A stretch of DNA of 34,591 nt from an uncultured Mycoplasmatota bacterium (GCA_946498375.1 CAMMOI010000009.1:1-34591); one strand, 5' to 3'; shown: positions 16,482 through 25,089, counted from the stretch's first letter. A program made the numbers and translations. The notes: a model not told the origin generated them from the sequence alone.

Positions 16482-16500
16482 AAGGAAATTATATAATTCC
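16482..16500 (-). terminator. Weak terminator-like hairpin
   Basis: The minus strand reads GGAA...TTCC as an imperfect AT-rich stem (16500-16484) followed by five T. It overlaps the stop codon of the upstream acidic protein gene. The stem is weak, so read-through into yunB is likely. Confidence 0.4.
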
Positions 16501-17322
16501 CCAATTAAAATATATATTCAAAAAAATAAATATTCCAGCTAAAAAGGCAATAATAACTATTATAGTTAGTATTGTAATTATAATTTTATTAGATTTAACA
16601 TCTTCTTGTAAATCTTTAAAATCTTCAAAATCTTCTTTGGATAAATTAAATGACTTTGTATAAAATGAATTATCTATTTGATTTTTTACTTCTGATTTTA
16701 CAACATCTTTTATTTTATCAGTATCAAAAGGCTTTACCTGATCGCTTAATGCTCCCATTACTTTTGTATCATCATCTCCCTTTAAATCTTCAAATAAATC
16801 TAAAGGATCAGAAGACTGATTCTTTTTACTTAATTCATTAGCTGTAATTGTATTTATTAAACTCATGAGTTTTTGTTCTTCAGGAGTAATATTTTCTGCT
16901 TGTTCTTCTTCATCATCAGGTTTTGATAGATTTAGCCCCTTTAAAATATCATATTGTGTATCACGAATTTTTTTTAAACGCTCTTTTTGATAATCAACAG
17001 TTTTATTCTCATGTGCTTTTTCTAAAATAGCATTAATATCATATTCTTTAGTTTTTTCTAATTCAATTTCTTCTTCGGTTTGAGGAATATCAAAATTTAG
17101 TTTTTTTCGTTCTTTATTAGAATTATACTTTTGATCAAGTAATTGACGCAGATCATCTAAATTAATACTAGTACCATTATCGCTTAGTACAGAAACATTA
17201 GAATTTACATTAAAATCTTCAACAGTTTGCTTTTTTACTTCTTGATAAAGTTGTTCGTTTTTCTGACTTCGTCTTCCAATAGAGTTAGAAGATTTATAAT
17301 ATTTGTCCATTCTACTGTCCAT
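16489..17322 (-). CDS. Unknown acidic tail-anchored membrane protein
   Basis: This 277-aa protein begins MDSRMDKYYKSSN and is rich in Asp, Glu, Lys and Gln, with low-complexity acidic stretches such as PDDEEEQAENITPEEQ. A single membrane segment lies at about residues 246-270 (KIIITILTIIVIIAFLAG), leaving a few residues outside. The N-terminal 245 residues are therefore probably cytoplasmic and partly disordered. I do not recognise a family. ATG at 17322 is chosen because GGAGTGAT lies eight bases upstream; an in-frame GTG at 17331 falls inside that site. It is divergent from the ferredoxin gene and upstream of yunB, which hints at, but does not prove, a role in sporulation or the envelope. 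Confidence 0.7.
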   Translation of the reverse strand: MDSRMDKYYKSSNSIGRRSQKNEQLYQEVKKQTVEDFNVNSNVSVLSDNGTSINLDDLRQLLDQKYNSNKERKKLNFDIPQTEEEIELEKTKEYDINAILEKAHENKTVDYQKERLKKIRDTQYDILKGLNLSKPDDEEEQAENITPEEQKLMSLINTITANELSKKNQSSDPLDLFEDLKGDDDTKVMGALSDQVKPFDTDKIKDVVKSEVKNQIDNSFYTKSFNLSKEDFEDFKDLQEDVKSNKIIITILTIIVIIAFLAGIFIFLNIYFNWGII

Positions 17323-17378
17323 ATATATCACTCCACTATTATAATAACATAACTCGACAAAATTTAAAACTTAATTAT

Positions 17379-17408
17379 TTGCTTTTTAGAATGATTTCAG
17401 TATATAAT
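17379..17408 (+). promoter_or_regulatory. Promoter of the ferredoxin gene
   Basis: -10 TATAAT (17403-17408) and a partial -35 TTGCTT (17379-17384) are separated by 18 bases, shortly before the GAGGAG ribosome site. Confidence 0.5.
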
Positions 17409-17429
17409 TAAATATGAGGAGATGATTTA

Positions 17430-17711
17430 ATGGATATTTTAGAAGTAGAAAAAAGCAGTTGCATAGGATGTGGCGCATGTATAAGTATTGATGAAGAACA
17501 TTTTGATTGGGATGACGATGGATTATCAAAAGTTATTTCTAATAATAATTTAAAATCAGAAAATCTAACAGAAGCTATAGAGTCTTGCCCTACTCAAGCA
17601 ATAACTATTGCTAAAACTGATGAAGTATATGACGGAAATATTACAAGTAGCGAACCAGATTTTCAAACTTTAGAAAATAATGTAATGGCTAGCTCTTCTC
17701 AAAAATCATAA
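17430..17711 (+). CDS. fer: Ferredoxin, single [4Fe-4S] type
   Basis: This 93-aa acidic protein binds one cluster through C11-x2-C14-x2-C17 (CIGCGAC) and a distant Cys in the SCPTQAI motif (Cys53). This is the layout of the short Firmicute ferredoxin Fer. It carries electrons in the cytoplasm at low potential; the partner enzyme is not evident here. The last 30 residues form a Ser/Asn/Glu-rich tail beyond the usual fold. GAGGAG precedes the ATG. It is one of two plus-strand genes, is divergent from the acidic tail-anchored protein, and ends in a bidirectional terminator shared with yqeH. Confidence 0.93.
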   Translation: MDILEVEKSSCIGCGACISIDEEHFDWDDDGLSKVISNNNLKSENLTEAIESCPTQAITIAKTDEVYDGNITSSEPDFQTLENNVMASSSQKS

Positions 17712-17750
17712 AAAATAGCTACTTATAATGTATAAAAGTAGCTATTTTTT
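17710..17750. terminator. Bidirectional terminator between ferredoxin and yqeH
   Basis: A perfect 15-bp stem (17710-17724 with 17736-17750) is flanked by A6 and T6, with an 11-base loop. It serves both converging genes; the yqeH stop codon lies within the right arm. Confidence 0.92.
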
Positions 17751-18743
17751 AAATAAAGAATTTCTAATTTCAATTAAATCATGATTGGCAATATAAATGC
17801 ATACTTTACATGCTTTTTTTATATTAATAAATCCTAATTCTTTAATGATGATATCACTATTTTCTTGAATATTATATTCTTTTGCTTTTAAGTTTGACAA
17901 TTTATCATTATTAAATACTCTTTCTAAAATAAGTGAATCACTCATATAAAAAGTAAAACTATTTTTTAAAGACATATTTTGAATACGCATTTTATCCTCG
18001 ATTAATACTGAAGCATTAGTTTTTAACTGATAAGTAATTGGTTTAATAACTTTTTTAGGGTTTATTTTTTTTAAAAACTTAATATCATTATTTTCATAAA
18101 TAGTATTTTTTAAAGTAAATCCTGGAGAATCTATAATAGTCAATTGATCTGTAATTTTAATATTCATGAAATCTAGTGTTGTATTAGGAACTAAACTAGT
18201 AGTTATAGATGTGTAATTTAAATGACATGAATTTATAATTTGATTAATTAAGCTACTTTTGCCAGCATTTGTAAATCCCAAAAAATAAATTAAAGAAAAA
18301 TTTTGGGATTTTAAATAATTTATAATCATATTAATATTTTGATTTTTTTTAGAACTTACAAAAAATATATCTTCAGCAATATTATATTCCTCTTGTAACC
18401 ATGTTTTTATTTTATTATATTTAATTGAACTTGGAATAATATCACTTTTACTAATAACTAAAGCTTTAGGATTTTTTAACTTTTTATACACATTTAAAGT
18501 TGCTTTATTTATGTTTAGAAAGTCTAATAAAAAAAGACAAAATGCTTCACTATGATTTACAATATCTAAAATTTTATTTTGATCAGTTGGTAAAGTAACA
18601 ATTTTGGCGTCGTTATAGTGAATTATTTTAAAACATCTTTCACAAAATTCAGCATTTTTTGTTTTTGTCTTAGGTTGATATCCCAAAGCATTTTTATCAA
18701 CACTTTGTAAAGTATAACCACAGCCTTTACATTTTTTAGTCAT
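17742..18743 (-). CDS. yqeH: Circularly permuted ribosome-assembly GTPase YqeH
   Basis: The 333-aa protein has a zinc finger (C5-x2-C8, C34-x2-C37) followed by G motifs in permuted order: SKSD (98-101, the G4 motif), then GFTNAGKS (156-163, G1), NTTL (G2) and DSPG (205-208, G3). This order defines the YqeH/YlqF-type GTPases. YqeH helps mature the 30S ribosomal subunit in Bacillus. The start has AGGAG upstream. It overlaps yqeG by 8 bases, the same yqeG-yqeH order as in Bacillus, so the two are translationally coupled. Confidence 0.95.
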   Translation of the reverse strand: MTKKCKGCGYTLQSVDKNALGYQPKTKTKNAEFCERCFKIIHYNDAKIVTLPTDQNKILDIVNHSEAFCLFLLDFLNINKATLNVYKKLKNPKALVISKSDIIPSSIKYNKIKTWLQEEYNIAEDIFFVSSKKNQNINMIINYLKSQNFSLIYFLGFTNAGKSSLINQIINSCHLNYTSITTSLVPNTTLDFMNIKITDQLTIIDSPGFTLKNTIYENNDIKFLKKINPKKVIKPITYQLKTNASVLIEDKMRIQNMSLKNSFTFYMSDSLILERVFNNDKLSNLKAKEYNIQENSDIIIKELGFINIKKACKVCIYIANHDLIEIRNSLFKK

Positions 18744-19257
18744 GATACTCTCCTTTAGTAAATAACCCTTTTTTAGATAAATGTTTCATTATTTTTCTTT
18801 CAATAAAGCGATTGAACTTAGTTGGTAAAAAATCTGATTTACTTATAGGATTAACTAAAATTGAAGTAAATCCCATTTTATTTGCTCCTAAAATATCTGT
18901 TAGTAGTTGATCTCCAATAGCAGCTATTTGAATATCTTCTAAATTATACAAAGACATTATTTTTTTATACTTACCACTTAATGGTTTTTTTGCCATACAG
19001 GCTGTATCTACATTAAAACCTTCTTTAAAAGGTTCTAATCTTTTCTTGCCACTATTTGAGATAATAATTACTTTAAATCCCATATCTTTTAAACCTTCAA
19101 TAAGTTCTTTTTCTTTAACGCCTGGAACATCACAATTAATTGGACATAAAGTATTATCTAAATCAAATAACAAACACTTTATTCCAGATTGCTTTAGGGC
19201 TTTATAATTAATTGAAAAAATACTTTGATAGTATTTATCAGGTACAAAAATATCCAC
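18736..19257 (-). CDS. yqeG: YqeG-family HAD phosphatase
   Basis: The 173-aa protein shows HAD motifs: DLDNT (32-36) with the nucleophile Asp32, IISNSG (motif II), lysine in AKKP (about 89-92) and GDQLLTD (115-121). This fits the YqeG/mitochondrial PGP phosphatase (HAD IIIA) family. Relatives dephosphorylate phosphatidylglycerophosphate, though for bacterial YqeG this is not settled. The start is GTG; the sequence AAGGATGGGAT upstream acts as its ribosome site. It lies between nifS and yqeH in one operon. Confidence 0.92.
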   Translation of the reverse strand: MDIFVPDKYYQSIFSINYKALKQSGIKCLLFDLDNTLCPINCDVPGVKEKELIEGLKDMGFKVIIISNSGKKRLEPFKEGFNVDTACMAKKPLSGKYKKIMSLYNLEDIQIAAIGDQLLTDILGANKMGFTSILVNPISKSDFLPTKFNRFIERKIMKHLSKKGLFTKGEYHD

Positions 19258-19272
19258 TATTTATCCCATCCT

Positions 19273-20403
19273 TTATTTATTTAATGAATTTAATTTTTTA
19301 TAATGTCTATCAAAAATTTCTAAAAATGTATTTATTTCATCTAAAGTAGTTAGATAAGATAAAGAAATTCTAATAGTAGACTCAGCTCTTTTTTTATCAT
19401 TATAAACAGCCATTATTGTCGGACTTAAATTTTTAGTTGAACAAGCTGTTGTTGTACTTATATATACATTATCAGAGGCTAAAGCATGAACAAAAGTCTC
19501 ACTTTTAATATTCGATAAACTAACATTTAAAATATGAGGAATTGAATAACTAGTATTATTTATTTTAATATCTGCATACTTTCGTAAATTATATGTTAAC
19601 TTTTCATTTAATTTACTGACAAAATGTTCCTTTTGTTCTAAATTCGTTAAGGAAATTCTTAAAGCTTTAGATAGGGCTACTATAAGAGGCAATGGTGGTG
19701 TTCCAGGTCTTAAACTGTTTAATTTACTTTCTCCATGAAACAACGGTTCCAAAATAATCTTTTTTGATTTATATAAAAAGCCAATTCCTTGCGGACCATA
19801 TATTTTATGACCTGAAGCACTAGCTAAGTCAACATCATGTAAGTTTACATTTACTTTTCCTAAAGCTTGAGTTATATCAGAATGAAAAATAGTATTTGGA
19901 TTTTCTTTTTTGATAATTTGTCTAAGTGTTTTTAAGGGTTGTCTAACACCTAATTCGCTATTTACAGCACAAATACTTACAAATATAGTCTCTTTAGTTA
20001 CCTTTTTCTTTAAATCATCAAACTTAATTACCCCATTTTCATCATTATCTACATAAGTGATTTCAAAACCTTTTGTTTTCAAATAATTACATATACTATA
20101 AATTGAAGGATGTTCTAAATTAGATACAACAATATTTCTACCATATTGGGAATAATGATTTATAATTCCTTTAAATGCCATATTATTAGATTCAGTTGCT
20201 CCACTAGTTATAATTATTTCCTCTTGATCAACATTTAGTAAATCCCCCATTTGTTTTAAAGCACTATTTAGTAACTCTTTGGATTTAACACCTAATTGAT
20301 GTATAGAATTAGAATTACCTATATACTCTTTACTAGCTTTATTATAAGAATCTAGTACGTCTAAAGAAATTGGTGTAGTCGCACTATAATCTAAATATAT
20401 CAT
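19273..20403 (-). CDS. nifS: Cysteine desulfurase (NifS/IscS family)
   Basis: This 376-aa protein is a PLP enzyme that takes sulfur from cysteine for Fe-S cluster or thiolated-tRNA synthesis. Key residues: His98 in LEHPS, Asp176 in the HSDITQ region, PLP Lys200 in SGHKIYGPQG, and catalytic Cys321 in TTACSTKNLS. The segment around FHGESKLNSLRPGTP replaces the commoner GGGQERGLRSGT. The scaffold partner is not in the window, so which pathway it feeds is unknown; ferredoxin and the AddB iron-sulfur protein nearby are only possible clients. ATG at 20403 follows AGGTGGT; an in-frame GTG at 20412 is less likely. Confidence 0.93.
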   Translation of the reverse strand: MIYLDYSATTPISLDVLDSYNKASKEYIGNSNSIHQLGVKSKELLNSALKQMGDLLNVDQEEIIITSGATESNNMAFKGIINHYSQYGRNIVVSNLEHPSIYSICNYLKTKGFEITYVDNDENGVIKFDDLKKKVTKETIFVSICAVNSELGVRQPLKTLRQIIKKENPNTIFHSDITQALGKVNVNLHDVDLASASGHKIYGPQGIGFLYKSKKIILEPLFHGESKLNSLRPGTPPLPLIVALSKALRISLTNLEQKEHFVSKLNEKLTYNLRKYADIKINNTSYSIPHILNVSLSNIKSETFVHALASDNVYISTTTACSTKNLSPTIMAVYNDKKRAESTIRISLSYLTTLDEINTFLEIFDRHYKKLNSLNK

Positions 20404-20420
20404 TATTACCACCTAAACAC

Positions 20421-20449
20421 ATTATAAACTAAATTATTTAAAAGGTCTA
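20421..20449 (-). promoter_or_regulatory. Promoter of nifS-yqeG-yqeH
   Basis: -10 TATAAT (20426-20421), a 17-base spacer and a partial -35 TAGACC (20449-20444) lie just before the AGGTGGT ribosome site. The stretch 20450-20499 is AT-rich with nothing else recognised. Confidence 0.5.
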
Positions 20450-20499
20450 TATATAATAAAAAATAAAGGCTACATAATCACAATTTATTCTTTCATAAT

Positions 20500-20536
20500 A
20501 AAAAAGACCCAAACTTTCTATTTGGCATCTTTTTGT
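20500..20536 (-). terminator. Terminator after kduI
   Basis: On the minus strand AAAAAGA and CCAAA pair with TTTGG and TCTTTTT (stem with a small bulge, loop TAGAAAG), ending in a T tract. It lies 7 bases after the kduI stop. Confidence 0.75.
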
Positions 20537-20542
20537 TCTATA

Positions 20543-21376
20543 CTATCTTAATTCACTAATTTTTATATCATCCATGTCTTCAAAAACTTTATTCTCACCT
20601 ACCATTGCCCAAATAAAATTATAAGAACTAGTTCCGCTTCCGGCATGGATAGACCAACTAGGTGAAATTACAGCACTTTCATTTTTAACAACAATATGTC
20701 TGGTTTCATTAGGTTGCCCCATATAATGCATCACAACATTTTCTTCATCCATTCCAAAATAGAAATAGACTTCCATTCGACGTTCATGAGTATGTGCTGG
20801 CATTGTATTCCAAACACTACCATCTTGCAAGCAAGTACACCCCATCATTAATTGACAAGTATCTACAATACTAGAATGGATTAATTGATTAATAACTCTT
20901 TTATTAGAAGTTTGGCTACTTCCACAATCAACTTTTTTGGCATTTTTGATATTTACCAATACAGTTGGCTTGTTTTCATGAGCAGGAGCAGAAGCAAGAT
21001 AAAATTTTGGATTTTCTATAGCTTTAAAAACTATGTTATGATGTCCTTTACCAACATATAAAGCATTAAGATTATCTAATTCATATTCTTCTTCATCAAC
21101 AATAACGCTTCCCTTAGAACCAATATTAATAATTCCAAGTTCACGTGACTCTAAAAAGTAGTTCATTCCTAAGTCTTTTTTTACATCAATTGCTTGATCT
21201 AATATTAATTCTTTATTTTTGGGCTCTGCTCCTCCAAATATAATTCTATCTATATGAGAATACGTTAAATTAATCTTATCTTTTTGAAAAATATTTTCTA
21301 CTAAAAACTCATCTCTAATCTGCTGTGTATCATATTTTTTAAAATCTTTTGGATTTGCTCCATATCTTACATTCAT
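20543..21376 (-). CDS. kduI: 5-keto-4-deoxyuronate isomerase
   Basis: The 277-aa cupin enzyme converts 4-deoxy-L-threo-5-hexosulose uronate to 3-deoxy-D-glycero-2,5-hexodiulosonate in breakdown of pectin or glycosaminoglycan unsaturated uronates. The zinc ligands are visible: His195 and His197 in PAHTHERRMEV, Glu202, and His244 in WSIHAGSG. Length equals the family norm (about 278). It normally sits with kduD, kdgK or lyases; here none is present and it closes an argS operon. Its ATG abuts the stop of the preceding gene (TAAATG), so translation is coupled. It may serve host-derived or cell-envelope uronates, which is inference. Confidence 0.93.
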   Translation of the reverse strand: MNVRYGANPKDFKKYDTQQIRDEFLVENIFQKDKINLTYSHIDRIIFGGAEPKNKELILDQAIDVKKDLGMNYFLESRELGIINIGSKGSVIVDEEEYELDNLNALYVGKGHHNIVFKAIENPKFYLASAPAHENKPTVLVNIKNAKKVDCGSSQTSNKRVINQLIHSSIVDTCQLMMGCTCLQDGSVWNTMPAHTHERRMEVYFYFGMDEENVVMHYMGQPNETRHIVVKNESAVISPSWSIHAGSGTSSYNFIWAMVGENKVFEDMDDIKISELR

Positions 21377-21961
21377 TTAATTATTCACCCTTCTTTTATA
21401 AGTTAAATTTATATCCGGCTGATTATGGAAAAAAATTATACAAATCAATGTTTGTTCAGGATCAATAAACCCTTTTATTTCATATCTTAAATTAGCTTTA
21501 GAACATAATTCTGCTAAATATTTTTCTTCATCTAAAGCCATAATTTTAGTTACAGCACTATAACTATTAGTACTCGTTTTTTGATTTTCTAAAGTACTTA
21601 TTGATTTAGCATACATGTCAAATATAGATATTAATCTAGCTTGCTGGGCTTCATCTGGCAATTCTTTTACTCTATCTATTAATTCTTCAATTTGACAAAA
21701 TATTTGAGTTATGAGCTCTTTTAATTGATTAGCATCATAATCATTAACAATAACTAAATTTTGAATTTCTTTTAGTATAGGATTTATTAAATCCGTTAAT
21801 TTCATCCTTAGATAAGCTGATATTGATGCTAATTCATCAATAGTTGTTAAAAAAGATATTCTTAAACTATAAAATTTTTTACTATCTTTATATAACTCCT
21901 TATCTATTTGTCCATTTTGATGTTTTATTATAAAATCATTTATTATATCTTTTACTTCCAT
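21377..21961 (-). CDS. Unknown 194-aa helical protein between argS and kduI
   Basis: I do not recognise this protein. It is soluble, has no signal or membrane segment, and is predicted mostly helical with heptad-like stretches (for example ITQIFCQIEELIDRVKEL). The last 40 residues look beta-rich (RYEIKGFIDPEQTLICIIFF). The start ATG has GTAGGAG eight bases upstream. It lies 21 bases after argS and directly abuts kduI. The co-transcription is clear but tells little about function. Confidence 0.7.
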   Translation of the reverse strand: MEVKDIINDFIIKHQNGQIDKELYKDSKKFYSLRISFLTTIDELASISAYLRMKLTDLINPILKEIQNLVIVNDYDANQLKELITQIFCQIEELIDRVKELPDEAQQARLISIFDMYAKSISTLENQKTSTNSYSAVTKIMALDEEKYLAELCSKANLRYEIKGFIDPEQTLICIIFFHNQPDINLTYKRRVNN

Positions 21962-21982
21962 AATCTTTACTCCTACTACTTT

Positions 21983-23671
21983 CTACATTTTACTTGGTAT
22001 ATCTATAACCAATAGATTTAATAACTGCTTGATAACTCTATTTAATAATTGTAAAACATATCCCCAATTTTGTTGTTTATCGATACTAGCTGTACTAACA
22101 TGATTAGTTTGATAAAAACTATTAGCTAAAACACATAAATTATATATATAATCTGCAATAAAAACTGGTTTACGTGCTTTATAAGCATTATTAATTACTT
22201 CAGGGACTTCTAAAATTTTGAGTCGTAATTTTCGATCAATATCATTATAAATTTTATTACTACTTTTAATAACATCAATATTTAAGTTTTTTAGTATTTT
22301 ATTAATTCTAACATATGTATATAAAATATATGGTCCAGTTTTACCAATTACATCAGAAAACTTATTTAAATCAAACACATAATCTTTTTCTCTGGAATTC
22401 TGTAAATCAGCAAATTTTAAAATAGCATTTACTATTTTGTCTATATCTTCTTGAGCCATATGTTCATTACTAGTTTTTTTAGAAATAAATATTTTTTTAG
22501 TCTCTTCAAATAATTCTTGTAAAGATGGAGCATTGCCATCTCTGGTTTTATATGGTTTATTATCAGTTCCATTAACTGTTCCATAACCTAAAAACTCTAA
22601 ATTATTATAAGGATAAATATCTGCCAAATCAGCTGCTCGAAAAACTTGTTCAAAATGTAATTCTTGACGATTATCTACAACATATAAAATATGATCTGGA
22701 TGATATTTATTTACTCTATCAAAAATTGTAGCTAAGTCAGTAGAAGCATATAAATATGCACCATTACTCTTTTTATATAAAAGTGGTGGAATTTCTTTAG
22801 TATCAGTATCTTTTTTTACATCAACTATTAAAGCTCCTTGGCTTTCTTGACATAAAGATTTTTTTTGAAGAATTTCTTCTACCTGTTTTAAATATGGATA
22901 AGCATCGCTTTCGCCATTCCATAAATCAAAATGAACATCTAAGTAATCGTATAATTTTTTCATATCAGAAACTGAAACTTCTAATATTTTTTTCCAATAT
23001 TTTTGATATTTGGAATCATTGTCTTGTAACTTTTTAGTAATTAAAGCACAACATGTTTTTAATTTTTCATCTTCTTTACATAAATTACTAATTTTAGGAT
23101 AAATTCTATTTAGTGTATCAATATTAATATCATTTATAGAGATATTTTCCTCTTCTAATCCATAAATTACCTGTCCTATTTGTAGACCATAATCTCCTAA
23201 GTGTATATCAGCAATAACCTCATGCCCCATAAATTTTATAATCCTTTTAATTGATTCTCCTACAATTGCAGTGCGCATGTGGCCAACATGTAAAGGCTTA
23301 GCAACATTAGGTCCACCATAATCTATTATAAATTTTTCTTTAATTTCCTTTTTTAATCCTAAATTTTCATTATTTATAACTTCTAAGTTTTCATTAATAA
23401 ATTCATCACTTAATGTAAGATTTATAAATCCTGGTAAAACAAATTCTATTTTGCTAAACACTTTTTTTAACTCTTCATCAACATTAGATAAAAGGTTGCT
23501 TCCTATAACTTGAGGAGCTTGATGATATATTTTACTTAATTTAAATATATCGTTACATTGATAATCACATAAATCTAAACGATTAGAAACATTAACAGTT
23601 ACTTTATCAATATTATAACCACTAGTTAAAAATAATTTTTTTACATATTTTTCTAATTTTTGGGTAATCAT
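21983..23671 (-). CDS. argS: Arginyl-tRNA synthetase
   Basis: The 562-aa class I enzyme has the N-terminal Add1-like domain, DYGGPNVAKPLHVGH with the HIGH-type signature HVGH (128-131), and GDYGLQIG after it. In place of a KMSK loop it has KPYKTRDGN, the usual form in many ArgS proteins. The C-terminal anticodon-binding domain ends near LLNLLVIDIPSKM, a typical ArgS end. It charges tRNA-Arg. AGGAG precedes the ATG, which overlaps the stop of the upstream membrane-protein gene by four bases. Confidence 0.95.
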   Translation of the reverse strand: MITQKLEKYVKKLFLTSGYNIDKVTVNVSNRLDLCDYQCNDIFKLSKIYHQAPQVIGSNLLSNVDEELKKVFSKIEFVLPGFINLTLSDEFINENLEVINNENLGLKKEIKEKFIIDYGGPNVAKPLHVGHMRTAIVGESIKRIIKFMGHEVIADIHLGDYGLQIGQVIYGLEEENISINDINIDTLNRIYPKISNLCKEDEKLKTCCALITKKLQDNDSKYQKYWKKILEVSVSDMKKLYDYLDVHFDLWNGESDAYPYLKQVEEILQKKSLCQESQGALIVDVKKDTDTKEIPPLLYKKSNGAYLYASTDLATIFDRVNKYHPDHILYVVDNRQELHFEQVFRAADLADIYPYNNLEFLGYGTVNGTDNKPYKTRDGNAPSLQELFEETKKIFISKKTSNEHMAQEDIDKIVNAILKFADLQNSREKDYVFDLNKFSDVIGKTGPYILYTYVRINKILKNLNIDVIKSSNKIYNDIDRKLRLKILEVPEVINNAYKARKPVFIADYIYNLCVLANSFYQTNHVSTASIDKQQNWGYVLQLLNRVIKQLLNLLVIDIPSKM

Positions 23672-24240
23672 TTTTTAGCTCCTTTCTTTTTTTTCTTTTT
23701 TAAACAACGAATACTAAGTAAAATCATAATAAGTACACAAATATATACGTTAATACTACCAACTGTTAAATCAAAAGTTAAATCACTATATATTAATGTA
23801 TCAGTATATCGTAAAATTATATTAGTTGTGTTAATAATAATAGTAAAAATACTACCAACTATAAACATTATTCCAAAAGCTTTTTTAAATGATTTAACAG
23901 CTTCTTCATTATCTCTAAACCAAAGCCCTACTAATCCTCCTAACAGCCCAACAAAAATATACATAATTATACAAGCCAAGTATGACTGCGAATATAGAAT
24001 AAAAGGCAGTGGCATAAACATAACAGAAGCAATTAAAGGAAAAATATAAAATAATCTTTTATATCTAGCCTCAATTATTGATCCGATAAAAATGGCTAGA
24101 TTATTTGCAACAAATATTAAAGTATTATAATTTACTTCACTAGGATTTTTAGATGTTAAATATAAATTGATAGGTAAAATATACATAATAATTGCTACCA
24201 TAATTAATAAAAAGAGATCTTTTTTATATTCCTTTAACAT
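23668..24240 (-). CDS. Unknown polytopic membrane protein, first gene of the argS operon
   Basis: This 190-aa protein has about six hydrophobic segments (for example LFLLIMVAIIMYILPINLYL and YIFVGLLGGLVGLW) and a very basic tail (KKKKKKGAKK). I do not recognise a family. The ATG at 24240 is chosen because AGAAGTGAT precedes it, and because a more upstream in-frame ATG (24276) would place the promoter inside the gene. It overlaps argS by four bases and is divergent from sigK. Confidence 0.7.
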   Translation of the reverse strand: MLKEYKKDLFLLIMVAIIMYILPINLYLTSKNPSEVNYNTLIFVANNLAIFIGSIIEARYKRLFYIFPLIASVMFMPLPFILYSQSYLACIIMYIFVGLLGGLVGLWFRDNEEAVKSFKKAFGIMFIVGSIFTIIINTTNIILRYTDTLIYSDLTFDLTVGSINVYICVLIMILLSIRCLKKKKKKGAKK

Positions 24241-24262
24241 GTAATCACTTCTTTTCAAGGTT

Positions 24263-24271
24263 ATTATAACA
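24263..24271 (-). promoter_or_regulatory. Extended -10 promoter for the argS operon
   Basis: The minus strand reads TGTTATAAT (24271-24263), a consensus extended -10. No good -35 is evident. It is 22 bases before the start of the membrane-protein gene. Confidence 0.55.
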
Positions 24272-24304
24272 CACATATATCCAATTTATTTTAAATTTTA
24301 ATAA

Positions 24305-24329
24305 TAGTTTTAAAAAATTAACATAATTT
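24305..24329 (+). promoter_or_regulatory. Possible sporulation-sigma promoter of sigK
   Basis: CATAATTT (24322-24329) resembles the -10 of sigma-E/sigma-K promoters (CATAnnnT). An upstream -35 is not clear, so this is only a candidate. In Bacillus sigK is transcribed by sigma-E and then by sigma-K itself. Confidence 0.3.
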
Positions 24330-24347
24330 TTATTAAGGGTGTGAATT

Positions 24348-25046
24348 ATGTTTTTAAGTATAATTAGTTGTATGTTAAAAAATTTAATGTTTTTTACAGG
24401 AAGTTATTCTAATAATATATTTCCTGATCCATTAGATAAAGATGAAGAAGAGAAAACCATCAAATTAATGCTTGAAGGAGATAAAAGTGCTCGCAATAAA
24501 TTGATTGAACATAACTTACGTTTAGTTGCTCATATTGTTAAAAAATTTGAATCTAAAAATAATAATACTGATGATTTAATAAGTATTGGAACTATTGGCT
24601 TAATAAAAGGAATTGATTCATATAATAACAATCATAAAACCAAAATAACTACCTACTGCGCAAGATGTATTGAAAATGAAATATTAATGTATTTTAGAGC
24701 TAATAAAAAAAATGAAAATAATGTGAGTTTAAATGATTCTATAGGTTTTGATAAAGATGGCAATGAAATGAATTTAATTGATATAATTAAAGATGACTCA
24801 ATTGATTTTTTAACTAAAATTCACAATCAAGATAGCATTAATTTATTAACTGCTTATTTAAATAAATTAACTAAACGTGAAAAAGAAATAATTATTAAAA
24901 GATATGGTCTTAATAATTGCAAAGAACAAACGCAAAAAGAAATTGCTAAAGAAATGAAAATTTCTAGAAGTTATGTATCCCGAATTGAAAAAAGAGCTTT
25001 AACCAAAATACTCAAAGAATTTATTATTAATAAACATGAAATATAA
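24348..25046 (+). CDS. sigK: RNA polymerase sporulation sigma factor, pro-sigma-K
   Basis: The 232-aa protein starts with a hydrophobic pro-sequence (MFLSIISCMLKNLMFFTGSY) leading into NNIFPDPL, as in Bacillus pro-sigma-K, where SpoIVFB removes about 20 residues. Region 2 has RLVAHIVKKFE, DDLISIGTIGLIKGID and ARCIENEILMYFRA. Region 4 has LTKREKEIIIKRYGL and the helix-turn-helix ISRSYVSRIEKRAL. It directs late mother-cell genes, coat genes among them. The gene is one uninterrupted frame, with no skin-type element. AAGGGTG is the ribosome site. It is convergent with the calcium ATPase. Confidence 0.92.
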   Translation: MFLSIISCMLKNLMFFTGSYSNNIFPDPLDKDEEEKTIKLMLEGDKSARNKLIEHNLRLVAHIVKKFESKNNNTDDLISIGTIGLIKGIDSYNNNHKTKITTYCARCIENEILMYFRANKKNENNVSLNDSIGFDKDGNEMNLIDIIKDDSIDFLTKIHNQDSINLLTAYLNKLTKREKEIIIKRYGLNNCKEQTQKEIAKEMKISRSYVSRIEKRALTKILKEFIINKHEI

Positions 25047-25089
25047 AAAAAGAATTTAGTTTATACTCCATAATCTAAATTCTTTTTTT
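25045..25089. terminator. Bidirectional terminator between sigK and the calcium ATPase
   Basis: A perfect 15-bp stem (25045-25059 with 25075-25089) is flanked by A and T runs, with a 15-base loop. The ATPase stop codon is in the loop. Confidence 0.92.

Noticed and set aside
22470-22560. ArgS lacking a KMSK motif
   Set aside because: The KPYKTRDG form is the normal variant in many ArgS proteins (for example the KTR-type loop of E. coli).
24241-24347. T-box or riboswitch upstream of the argS operon
   Set aside because: The leader before the first gene is only about 20 bases after the -10; no room for a T-box and none of its conserved motifs are seen.
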